A stretch of DNA of 64,000 bases from Duganella sp. Root1480D1 (GTDB lineage: Bacteria; Pseudomonadota; Gammaproteobacteria; Burkholderiales; Burkholderiaceae_D): contig NZ_LMFZ01000048.1 of the NCBI RefSeq assembly GCF_001427305.1, positions 1,355-65,354 of the forward strand. The letters run 5' to 3'. Position 1 is the stretch's first letter, and each line of letters starts with the position of its first letter. Below the pieces are notes generated by a model. The model was not told the origin of the DNA. It did no database searches and saw only the letters and a program-made list of their open reading frames with translations. Shown here in pieces: positions 1 through 6,822 of this stretch. The position numbers were made by a program, and so were the translations under genes.

Positions 1-1
1 C

Positions 2-301
2 GCCGTATGCACCCTGCGTTTTTTGCCTTCACTCATTTGCTATCATCCTTTCGCGGACGACAGCTTAAACCACCGTCTCAATTTCGGGGGCCACTATAGT
101 GGTTCGGATATACCTGTTGCGCAAACCGATGCCATTCTCCTTGCTCAAGGCTGGCAGAAGATCCCCTCCGATTACGAACGAACCGCTGTTTTATGCAAGC
201 AGGGCTACTCCGCACGGTACGATTACGCTGCAGGCTACGTTGGCACCTTGACTTTCGCTGGCGGCAGCCATAACTGCGGGAAGCTCGCTCACAAAGCTTG
301 A
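2..301 (+). CDS. possible C-terminal part of an unidentified ORF, open to the left edge
   Basis: A reading frame is open from the first bases of the window to a TGA at 299-301. The first internal start is a TTG at 23 with no clear ribosome site, so if real this is probably the end of a gene that begins outside the window. The protein has Tyr/Gly-rich stretches and two late cysteines but no motif I recognise. A perfect 12-bp palindrome (CCACTATAGTGG, 91-102) lies inside it, which argues that it may be non-coding. The block to its right is full of gene remnants, so decay is plausible here too. Confidence 0.22.
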   Translation, partial: AVCTLRFLPSLICYHPFADDSLNHRLNFGGHYSGSDIPVAQTDAILLAQGWQKIPSDYERTAVLCKQGYSARYDYAAGYVGTLTFAGGSHNCGKLAHKA

Positions 302-342
302 CACGGCACATCGCCGTTTTCAAATCTTTGTGAATCAGCTTA

Positions 343-515
343 TTTTTGCGACGAATGTCGGGCGAATACAAGTATGTTTGGTCACAAGCATACTGTTAGG
401 TTGTGTCCCATGCGTACAGCATGGATTCGGGTTGGGGACTCGTAGTGAATCCCACAGAACTAACGCCCATAGGGAGCCGGAGCTCCCAAGCGCCAGGTAT
501 ATGAGCCGATCGCGG
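343..515 (+). pseudogene. remnant of a second pgeF (5' end only)
   Basis: This stretch aligns by eye with the start of the intact pgeF at 1123, including about 30 bases upstream of its ATG (TGCGAC.AATGTC at 346 and 1097). Translated from about 381 it reads VTSILLGCVPCVQHGFG against VTSSLLSGIPGIRHGFG in the intact protein, and the match continues after a one-base shift around GAACT..CGCCC to the region of the QVHGT motif (about 500). An initiator ATG is missing, the frame is broken and the homology stops near 515. I read it as the decayed 5' end of an older pgeF copy. Confidence 0.72.
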
Positions 516-540
516 CCAAGAGGATTTGGTATGGTGCTTC

Positions 541-921
541 TCAGCTCTTAATTTGAATCGCCACAACTTCCTTCTGATTTCCGAAGCTGCAAATTCCACT
601 GCCTTGAGGGGTATGGATAACGATCAACGGCTTGGCTTGAGCTTGGGCCGACAACACACCAGCAAGCAACTCTCTGTAAATTGGCGACTCTTTTAAGACG
701 ACAAGTTGAGTGCCTGACCAGTCTGCCGTGCATCCGGCAGGCGCTGGCGTGACTTCAATATGAGCGCCGTAACCGCCGACGATCACCGATTTAATGGTGA
801 ACGGGCCTTCGGTGGTATTTGCCGCCGACGCGATTGGCGCATGTGCTACAGCGATGGCGCACAAAGCGGAAGAAATCATGATTCGGCCGGTGGCTTTGAG
901 AGAAGAAATGTTCATGTACAA
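541..921 (-). CDS. small secreted protein of unknown function
   Basis: The 126-residue product starts with MYMNISS and has a basic start, a hydrophobic stretch (ISSALCAIAVAHA) and an Ala-Ser-Ala cut site near residue 34, so it should be exported. The mature part is about 92 residues, beta-rich by look, with two cysteines (in PAGCTADW and SGICSFG) that could form a disulfide in the periplasm. A second ATG two codons in (915) is an alternative start. No family is recognised. It sits alone on the minus strand between the pgeF remnant and the intact pgeF, and shares the lower GC of this block. Confidence 0.55.
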   Translation of the reverse strand: MYMNISSLKATGRIMISSALCAIAVAHAPIASAANTTEGPFTIKSVIVGGYGAHIEVTPAPAGCTADWSGTQLVVLKESPIYRELLAGVLSAQAQAKPLIVIHTPQGSGICSFGNQKEVVAIQIKS

Positions 922-1122
922 GCTATTGAATGTGTTGAGTCCGCTATAAGAGCCGGTGAGTAATTAATCTTGTTTTACTGATAATGAGCACGAAGGATAC
1001 TACTATTCGGAAATAAACTCCATTGGTTGTTGTTTTGGGGTTTGTGTGACACGACTATCCGGATTGTTGCAATAAGCGCCGAACCGGTTTATTATTGCGA
1101 CAAATGTCACACAAAGGCTAAT

Positions 1123-1791
1123 ATGGTCACAAGTAGTCTGCTAAGCGGCATCCCCGGCATCCGGCACGGATTCGGAAGCGCGTCGTCGCTTGTTCCGGCC
1201 GAACTGGCGCCAGTCTGGGAATTGAGGCCTGCGAAGCGTCAGGTGCACGGCACCCGCGTCGCAGCAATTCATGAGGCGAAGCAGGAAGTGGGCGAAGCTG
1301 ATGGCTTTCACACCGCTTTGCCGGGTCTTCCAGTCAGTATCATCACCGCCGACTGCGTTCCTTTGCTGCTGGTCCGCCGCGACGGCACGCAAATCGCCGC
1401 GGTCCATGCGGGTTGGCGCGGTCTGTACGACGGCATCATTCCCGCAGCACTGGCCGCGATGGGGGCGGGCGCGCCAGTTGTCGCCGCAGTCGGGCCTACC
1501 ATCTGCGCAGCATGCTACGAAGTGAGCGAAGAGCTGGCAGAGGATTTCGCGCGGCGCTTCCCCGAGCTGCCGCGCAAGGTTGTATTGCCGGCGTACCGCC
1601 ACCTCGACTTGCGCGCCATCGCCGAGCACCAGTTGCGCGCCGCAGGCGTTGAAGAAATCGAACATGTCGGCGGCTGCACCTGCTGTGCCCGCGATGCCGC
1701 AGGCCAACCCATTTACCGCAGTTACCGGCGTGGCGACCGTGGGTCGCAAATGCACTCCGGTCTGTACATCACCACCAAAGGAGAAAAATGA
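1123..1791 (+). CDS. pgeF: peptidoglycan editing factor PgeF (YfiH/laccase-domain family)
   Basis: The 222-residue protein belongs to the Cu-oxidase_4 / YfiH family; E. coli PgeF is reported to act on wrongly made UDP-MurNAc-L-Ser peptidoglycan precursors, while other members have been described as purine nucleoside phosphorylases. Family signatures seen in order are HGFG near the start, QVHGTRV, TADCVPLL with the metal-binding Cys, VHAGWRGLYDG with the metal-binding His, and a CTCCARD segment near the C-terminus. The ATG at 1123 was chosen because the family starts just before the HGF motif; the frame is open 96 bases upstream, but those residues (MLFWGLCD...) look non-coding. The stop overlaps the next gene's ATG (ATGA), so the lactamase is translationally coupled. 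pgeF usually sits near rluD or clpB; here it is paired with a resistance gene. Confidence 0.9.
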   Translation: MVTSSLLSGIPGIRHGFGSASSLVPAELAPVWELRPAKRQVHGTRVAAIHEAKQEVGEADGFHTALPGLPVSIITADCVPLLLVRRDGTQIAAVHAGWRGLYDGIIPAALAAMGAGAPVVAAVGPTICAACYEVSEELAEDFARRFPELPRKVVLPAYRHLDLRAIAEHQLRAAGVEEIEHVGGCTCCARDAAGQPIYRSYRRGDRGSQMHSGLYITTKGEK

Positions 1792-2630
1792 AGGTCATCG
1801 CATCCCTCTTCCTGTCCGCTTTCGCAACGGTCGCCATCGCGCAAGACCGCGATTGGAGCGCAGCGCAACAACCGTTCACCATTTACGGCAGCACCCATTA
1901 CGTCGGCACTGCAGGGATCAGCGCGATTCTGGTGACTTCGCCGCAAGGCCACATCCTGGTCGACGGCACTACCGCCAAAGGCGCGGAAGTGGTGGCGGCG
2001 AACATCCGCACGTTGGGCTACAAGCTGAAAGACGTGAAATACATTCTTAGCTCCCACTCGCATGAAGACCATGCTGGCGGCGTCTCCGCCCTGCAAAAAC
2101 TGACCGGCGCCACCGTGCTGGCCGGCACCGCTAACGTCGAAACTATGCGCACTGGTGTTTCGCCGAAGATCGACCCGCAGTTTGGCAGCCTGTCGAACTT
2201 TGCCGGCTCCGCAAAAGTGCGGGGCGTGACCGATGGCGAAGTAATCAAACTCGGCACGTTAGCAGTGACCGCGCACAGCACGCCGGGCCACACTGCCGGC
2301 GGCACAAGCTGGAGTTGGCAATCCTGCGAAGCAGAAAAGTGCAAGAACGTAGTGTTTGTTGACAGTGTGACCGCGGTATCGGCCGACAGCTACCGCTTTA
2401 CCGACCATCCGGAAGTGGTGGCACAGCTGCGCAGCAGCTTCGCCACAATCGAAGGGCTCAAGTGCGACGTCGCGATTGCCGCCCATCCGGAGGTGAACGA
2501 CTTGTGGGGTCGTCAGCAGCGTTCAGCGAACGAAGGCAGTGCGGCCTATGTTGACACCAATGGCTGCAAGACGATCGTGGAAGCTGGTCGGAAGCGTCTC
2601 GAAACACGCTTGGTAAGCGAAGGTAAGTAA
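1788..2630 (+). CDS. subclass B3 metallo-beta-lactamase
   Basis: The 280-residue precursor has a signal peptide (MKVIASLFLSAFATVAIA) and a metallo-beta-lactamase fold. The zinc ligands of subclass B3 are all present: H90, H92, D94 and H95 in SHSHEDHAGG, H168 in TPGHTAGG, and H233 in AAHPEVNDLW; there is no Cys ligand, which rules out B1/B2. Length matches B3 enzymes such as THIN-B of Janthinobacterium. It should hydrolyse penicillins, cephalosporins and carbapenems in the periplasm. It overlaps pgeF by 4 bases with a GGAG site inside pgeF, so the two are co-expressed. A second, decayed copy lies downstream. Allele-level substrate range cannot be judged from sequence. Confidence 0.92.
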   Translation: MKVIASLFLSAFATVAIAQDRDWSAAQQPFTIYGSTHYVGTAGISAILVTSPQGHILVDGTTAKGAEVVAANIRTLGYKLKDVKYILSSHSHEDHAGGVSALQKLTGATVLAGTANVETMRTGVSPKIDPQFGSLSNFAGSAKVRGVTDGEVIKLGTLAVTAHSTPGHTAGGTSWSWQSCEAEKCKNVVFVDSVTAVSADSYRFTDHPEVVAQLRSSFATIEGLKCDVAIAAHPEVNDLWGRQQRSANEGSAAYVDTNGCKTIVEAGRKRLETRLVSEGK

Positions 2631-2638
2631 TCTGGACG

Positions 2639-2662
2639 GGCATCGCACTAGCGAGCGATGCC
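2639..2662 (+). terminator. hairpin after the B3 lactamase
   Basis: GGCATCGC and its exact complement GCGATGCC form an 8-bp stem with an 8-base loop, 8 bases after the lactamase stop. There is no T-run after it, so it may stabilise the mRNA 3' end or work with Rho instead of being a classical terminator. Confidence 0.4.
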
Positions 2663-2775
2663 GCAGAAGTTCTTACCGTCCCGAGTCGCCGACGTTTAAC
2701 TCTGAATTCTCTTTTGCTGCAGTCCCGGCTAAGCAAGCGCCAGTGCAGGTGACTCGAACCGATTTTCCCGTAGTT

Positions 2776-2905
2776 TGCGCAAGCAGCACGGAAGCGCAAG
2801 AATACGGTGTCTTCGGTCAGCGTGACCGCAGAATTTGCCGACACTTTCCGCTTTACCAACGATCCGGCTGTGGTTGCACGACTTGGAGATTTGCGTTCCC
2901 GCGAG
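2776..2905 (+). pseudogene. remnant of a second B3 metallo-beta-lactamase (3' part)
   Basis: From 2801 the frame reads NTVSSVSVTAEFADTFRFTN followed by DPAVVARLGDLR, which lines up without gaps with residues NVVFVDSVTAVSADSYRFTD and HPEVVAQLRSSF of the intact lactamase. Nucleotide similarity extends left to about 2776 (GCAAGCAGCACGGAAGCGCAAG). Upstream and downstream the match is lost, there is no start and no catalytic motif. This is the decayed C-terminal half of another B3 gene, clearly diverged from the intact copy, so it is not a recent duplication. Confidence 0.75.
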
Positions 2906-3054
2906 TTTTCATATTACTATGCCTGCTATTTTGCCAACTAATCATCTCCGTCGGAGTGAATCGGACATATGCAGGGCAAGTAACAGGCCCAGGCTTTGAT
3001 GTCAGATTCGCTCGGATCCACTTTGCCACTAATGGTGGAGATGGTGGGCAATAA
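2906..3054 (+). pseudogene. N-terminally broken small secreted protein
   Basis: Directly after the lactamase remnant the frame reads FILLCLLFCQLIISVG, a strong signal-peptide core, then about 30 residues ending GGDGGQ and a TAA at 3052. No usable start codon precedes the hydrophobic core in this frame, so the 5' end seems to have been lost. The next open frame starts 15 bases later with its own GGGGGAAG site, which suggests these were two small exported proteins in one operon. Function unknown; base composition is well below that of the main chromosome. Confidence 0.33.
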
Positions 3055-3069
3055 TACTGGGGGAAGCTC

Positions 3070-3697
3070 ATGAAGCATCTGCGAATTATTCTAAGTCTCG
3101 TTTTCTGTATCGGTATGTCACTTTCCATGACGAATGCCATTGCCGGTGAATCGGTCGCGTCGCGCAAGGTGGTCGGCGTCGGATGTCATAACGGATGAGT
3201 GGTGTTCAGCGAGCGGCCGCAGGCCGTGGCGGTGCGACTGATTGGGAGTTACTCCAGATTCGACAAAATCCCCAGTTCTGGGATTCACTTCAATTTTGGG
3301 AAAAGGGCGCTCAAGTCCCGAACCCGTTTAGATGAGGATGGCCATATGTTAAATACGTCGCTCGCTAACAGGGTATTTCAGCTTTGGGAGTACAGTGTGA
3401 GTCACGGTAGTTTGTTGATTCGAAGTCCCCGCGGATCTGATTTTTCAACTAATCTCGACATTATTTGTTGTGGTGTTGAATACATAGCCGCGCCTAGGTT
3501 TTTGCGGAATTTGAATATTGTTGACCCAACTGGCCGGTGAAGAGCTCTCTTGCTTGGAAGTAAAGCTAGGTAAAAACATTGCTCCATCTTCTGTGTTAAT
3601 TCTTAGTTCATCCGGCAATCGCTTTGCGGTTGTCGCCGCGAGCTTCAAATTCGAGGAAAATCAGTGTGACATTTTTGATTCTCCATTTGAAATATAG
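3070..3697 (+). pseudogene. small secreted protein broken by a stop and a frameshift
   Basis: An ATG at 3070 with a GGGGGAAG site opens a signal peptide (MKHLRIILSLVFCIGMSLS) and about 20 more residues, then meets TGA at 3196. The same frame continues immediately after that TGA for 113 codons of protein-like sequence to 3540; a Trp codon would fit at the stop. Around 3515-3540 the coding signal moves one frame (GEELSCLEVKLGKN... to TAG at 3697). Joined, this gives an exported protein of roughly 200 residues of unknown family. GC is clearly lower than in the rest of the window. Either two real inactivating changes or sequencing errors would explain it. The next 290 bases (3698-3983) hold nothing I can support. 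Confidence 0.5.
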
Positions 3698-3983
3698 TGT
3701 TATGGTGAATATGTGCAATTGTTAGGTGTGATCCCAGATGGCAATGTCGCGGAGTCGTCGTAAAGTCTGCTCAAGTGGGGCAGCTAGTCTTAAACAGGCG
3801 TTTAAGCTGTTGTCCGTGATAGCGCCTGGGTTGTACATGCTCGATTGGGACGCAGATCGCCTGAGCCATAATGTTGAATTGCGTGAAGCGCTTTGCATAG
3901 AGCTGAGGAACGTCGATTCGCGCGATGCTCAACGGTAGCCGTCAGGGTAGCAGCGCTTAAGTGCTTGGTTCTATAGATGGCAA

Positions 3984-4032
3984 ACGGCCTGCAAAGCCGT
4001 GTGTGCCGGTTCGATTCCGGGCTTCGCCTCCA
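3984..4032 (+). tRNA. tRNA-Cys (GCA), 3' half only
   Basis: A perfect anticodon arm (ACGGC, loop CTGCAAA with anticodon GCA at 3991-3993, GCCGT) is followed by a 4-base variable loop, a T arm (GCCGG, TTCGATT, CCGGG; one G-G mismatch), the 3' acceptor strand CTTCGCC, discriminator T and an encoded CCA. U73 is the tRNA-Cys identity base. The matching 5' strand GGCGAAG and a normal D arm are missing upstream; only vague D-loop similarity is seen at 3965-3983. A terminator follows. This is therefore a tRNA fragment, most simply an attachment-site scar left by an element that integrated in a tRNA-Cys 3' end. Confidence 0.7.
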
Positions 4033-4078
4033 AAACGTCAAGGTTTTGCCTCCCGTGAGCGGCAAATCTGGAGAAAAA

Positions 4079-4101
4079 CCTCGCTATGGCGGGGATTTTT
4101 T
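4079..4101 (+). terminator. rho-independent terminator after the tRNA-Cys fragment
   Basis: CCTCGC (4079-4084), loop TATG and GCGGGG (4089-4094) form a 6-bp stem with one G-U pair, followed by A and six T (4096-4101). It is the expected end of a tRNA transcription unit and suggests that the DNA right of the tRNA fragment is the original chromosome. Confidence 0.7.
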
Positions 4102-4224
4102 GCTCGCCACGAATCGTTTGTGGAAACTCGCAGCCAATCACTCGGCCCGAAAGAGTGCGCTGGAGTCGGATATCATGCTGAATTTTTGCGTTCCGCATTG
4201 TCGGGATAAACGGAGGGATCAATT

Positions 4225-5745
4225 TTGTTTTCAAAAAGTAGAATTTGGTTTAGCGGACTGTTGGTGTTGCTCATCACAGCGGAAGCCGCTGCTGGTGGCT
4301 GCACGGTCACCGATATCCCTTCGCTTCAACTCTGTGTTGAGCAGATCAGTTCCTACAACAGCATTGAGATCACCAACGATCTGACATGTTCAGATTCGAG
4401 CTGCTGCGGACCGAACGGCACTGCTCTCATTTCCATCGCCAATCAAACTGATAAATTCCTCAACGGCAATGGCCACACAGTCCACCGCATGGGAAGTCAA
4501 AAGGTTTGCCCCGTCCTCAATATCGCGAATTCGAAAACCATTCGGGTCAATAAGCTGAACTTCGACGAAAATCAAAACTCAGCTTCCTGTACTTTGGACG
4601 AGATCATGCACGGAGGTTGTGCCAACACTCTGAACATCACGGGCAGCACCGATGTCGGCATCGACACTTTGGGTATTTATTATGGCAAAGGCTACCTCGT
4701 CGACATCGAAAACTCGAAGGACGTCTATGTGGGGCGCTCCATCTTCGCCGAGGGCGGAGCGGTCGGCGTCTATGTCGGACAGTTCCGTACAGGACTGCCG
4801 TCCAAGCATGTGCGGATCATGGATTCGATCTTTGCCCACATTCGGGCAAACGCGGTTGCCTTTGAGGGCGCGTTACCTGGCGACGCCGATGCCCCCAACC
4901 AGATTTCCGGCAATATCTTTTTGAAGAATCATTGGTCCGGCTTGTGGCCTGTTGAAGGCGGCGGGATCACAACCGGCGGGCAGTTGCTGATCGATGCTAC
5001 CGACAATATCCAGGTCACCAACAATATCATCGCCGACGGTTACTGCGAAAACTGCACACCCAATCCAAACGTGACCGGAATCGAAATCGGCACCGGTGCC
5101 GGCGCCCGCGCGGAAACGACCTCAAGGCTCATGATCAGCGGGAATTACTTTTACAATCTCTCCGCGACCGCAATTCGAGTGAACCCGGGTTCAAGCGTGA
5201 TAGGTGAGACCTTTGCGCCCGATAACCAAGTGGCTGGCGTTCTCGCCGTGATCGATCCCAATGGCGAGCCCGGGCCCTTTGCGAGTGCTGTCGGTTTTCC
5301 GGTTGCCACGCCGGTCTATCCTTTCACAGGTAACGGTGCGGCTTCTTCGAACCCCTACAGCAAGAGCGCCTACGGCTTTTACCGATATGGGACGAGCGAG
5401 CAACACATCGAGGCTCGTTTTGTAAACGAAGTTCCCGGCGCAATCTGGGAGGCAAGCTTCGCTCTGAGTCACATCCCCCGGCTGACGGGTGCTGGTGCGA
5501 CTCAGCCGATCTATCGCTGTCTGAATTCGACGCAGCCGAAAGACGACTACTTATCTTTGGTTAGAAACTGCGAAGGCGGCGGCAAGCTGCACTCGATCGT
5601 CGGTTTCTCCTACGTTTCATCTGATACCCGTGTGATGCCGTTCTACCGCTGTGGCGTTCGCGGCCGTTCCGATCACTTCATCAGCTGGGACGCAAATTGC
5701 GAAGGGCAGTGGGTTGAAGGCCAGCTTGGGTATGCCGGGTATTAA
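4225..5745 (+). CDS. secreted right-handed beta-helix protein with C-terminal tandem repeat domain
   Basis: The start is a TTG at 4225, set by a strong GGAGGGA site at 4212-4218; there is no ATG nearby. The 506-residue product has a signal peptide (ends AEAAAGG), then a Cys-rich segment and from about 90 to 370 repeated short strands with N/D ladders (NITGSTDVGID, NSKDVYVG, ATDNIQVTNNIIAD, RLMISGNYFYN) typical of the parallel beta-helix (pectate-lyase-like) fold. Residues 380-506 hold two copies of a YRC...CEG...GY unit, like the DUF5648-type repeats found at the end of many secreted betaproteobacterial proteins. Carbohydrate binding or cleavage is possible, but I see no defined catalytic set. 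Monocistronic. Confidence 0.8.
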   Translation: MFSKSRIWFSGLLVLLITAEAAAGGCTVTDIPSLQLCVEQISSYNSIEITNDLTCSDSSCCGPNGTALISIANQTDKFLNGNGHTVHRMGSQKVCPVLNIANSKTIRVNKLNFDENQNSASCTLDEIMHGGCANTLNITGSTDVGIDTLGIYYGKGYLVDIENSKDVYVGRSIFAEGGAVGVYVGQFRTGLPSKHVRIMDSIFAHIRANAVAFEGALPGDADAPNQISGNIFLKNHWSGLWPVEGGGITTGGQLLIDATDNIQVTNNIIADGYCENCTPNPNVTGIEIGTGAGARAETTSRLMISGNYFYNLSATAIRVNPGSSVIGETFAPDNQVAGVLAVIDPNGEPGPFASAVGFPVATPVYPFTGNGAASSNPYSKSAYGFYRYGTSEQHIEARFVNEVPGAIWEASFALSHIPRLTGAGATQPIYRCLNSTQPKDDYLSLVRNCEGGGKLHSIVGFSYVSSDTRVMPFYRCGVRGRSDHFISWDANCEGQWVEGQLGYAGY

Positions 5746-5815
5746 CAGCAAAGGCCTCTGATTCACAACGTGCCGCAGCACCGCTGCGGCTTCTCGGCTG
5801 GCGAGCTCGACTGGG

Positions 5816-6046
5816 CTATGGCATTGCCGATTGATCTTTATCCGTCTTCTTCTGCTTCGCGCAGTTTGAAGAAAGCACGGATCGTTCGAGAGCATCCGTG
5901 ACCTGCTTGATTGCCTCTGGCGTGCAGTTTGCAACGGACGGTTTTGAGACAAATTGCGCAGGCTGACGGGTCAGGCTCTTGACGGCGATCACCGCAAGGA
6001 CTGCTGCGGCGAGGACCGCGATAACCAGGTTCGTGCGAGATTTCAA
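5816..6046 (-). CDS. small single-membrane-span protein, weakly TrbK/entry-exclusion-like
   Basis: A TTG start at 6046 with GGAG five bases upstream gives 76 residues: a short basic N-terminus, one membrane helix (about 6-23), then a periplasmic tail with a CTPEAIKQVTDALERSVL segment and a second Cys in SSNCAKQ, ending in a Lys/Asp-rich stretch. The C-x-PEAI...D..ER..L...C pattern resembles small conjugation entry-exclusion lipoproteins (TrbK), but the first Cys is not a lipobox, so this is only a suggestion. The frame is open further upstream, but those residues (MARWPGG...) lack hallmarks of a real start. It converges with the beta-helix gene; 6047-6248 holds no gene. Confidence 0.5.
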   Translation of the reverse strand: MKSRTNLVIAVLAAAVLAVIAVKSLTRQPAQFVSKPSVANCTPEAIKQVTDALERSVLSSNCAKQKKTDKDQSAMP

Positions 6047-6248
6047 AGGACGCTCCGTATCGATAGCCAAATAATGACGATGATACGATGCGGTCACGCT
6101 CGACGCAAAAAAGCCCGCCTGGTCAGCGGAGAAGCCTGCCAGGCCGGGAAGAAAGATGCCGCGATCGGTTCCGCCGGGCCAGCGCGCCATTCCGGTTTGG
6201 AGGCGGATTCGGGAGGCGCGCTGGGGACTGGGGAGCCGGCGGTCTGGA

Positions 6249-6632
6249 TTACTTAGCCGGTGCGGCTTCCTTGGCAGCGGCTACTTCTTTGGATGCAGCG
6301 GTTTTTTCGGAGTGCTTGGTCTTTTTCACTTCCTTGGTCGCGCTGGAGTGCTCGTGCGATGCGGCTGGGGCAGCAACGGTGGCCGAGGAGGCTGGCGTCG
6401 CAGCTACTGCCGGGGTGGCAGGAGTTGCTGGAGTCGCCTTGGTGCCCTTTTCGGCTGGAACGGCTGGGGTGGCAGGAACGGCAGGAGTTGCTGGGGTGGC
6501 CGGAGCGGCTGCGGTGGCAGCAGGCATCGGGGCGGCAGCAGGTTTGGCTGCGTGGCCGCCGGCAGCCGGGGCTTGGGCGAAGGCAGCGGTTGCGAACAGG
6601 CCGGCGATCAGGGTGGCGATGGTCTTCTTCAT
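6249..6632 (-). CDS. exported Ala/Pro/Thr-rich low-complexity protein
   Basis: ATG at 6632 preceded by GAGGAG at seven bases. The 127-residue product has a signal peptide (MKKTIATLIAGLFATAAFAQ) and a mature part made of PATPA-type repeats (about 35-85), then a His/Lys/Ala-rich tail (SHEHSSATKEVKKTKHSEK). Such proteins are abundant periplasmic or envelope proteins in Oxalobacteraceae and recall acid-shock (Asr-like) polypeptides by composition only. No enzymatic domain. The 190 bases to ligD hold no other gene. Confidence 0.72.
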   Translation of the reverse strand: MKKTIATLIAGLFATAAFAQAPAAGGHAAKPAAAPMPAATAAAPATPATPAVPATPAVPAEKGTKATPATPATPAVAATPASSATVAAPAASHEHSSATKEVKKTKHSEKTAASKEVAAAKEAAPAK

Positions 6633-6822
6633 GGTCAAGCTCCTCGGAGAGAAATTGGGTCAGTCGTTTCGGGTGTCGTGCACTATTGCCGTGTCACTGA
6701 GCAGAAAACGGCGGCCAATCGGCTGAAGTTGACGGGTATTACACATGGTTACATCTGCCAAAACTGCTTACAAAGTGCGGCAGATAACCGTCCCGCCTCG
6801 CCGCCGCCCGTACAGTGGTCCT

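Noticed and set aside
91..102. Palindrome CCACTATAGTGG as an operator or insertion site
   Set aside because: No adjacent promoter or gene start supports a function; 12-bp palindromes arise by chance at this scale.
3738..3938. Short plus-strand frame before the tRNA-Cys fragment
   Set aside because: No ribosome site, no protein-like features and low complexity of evidence; overlapping frames are equally open.
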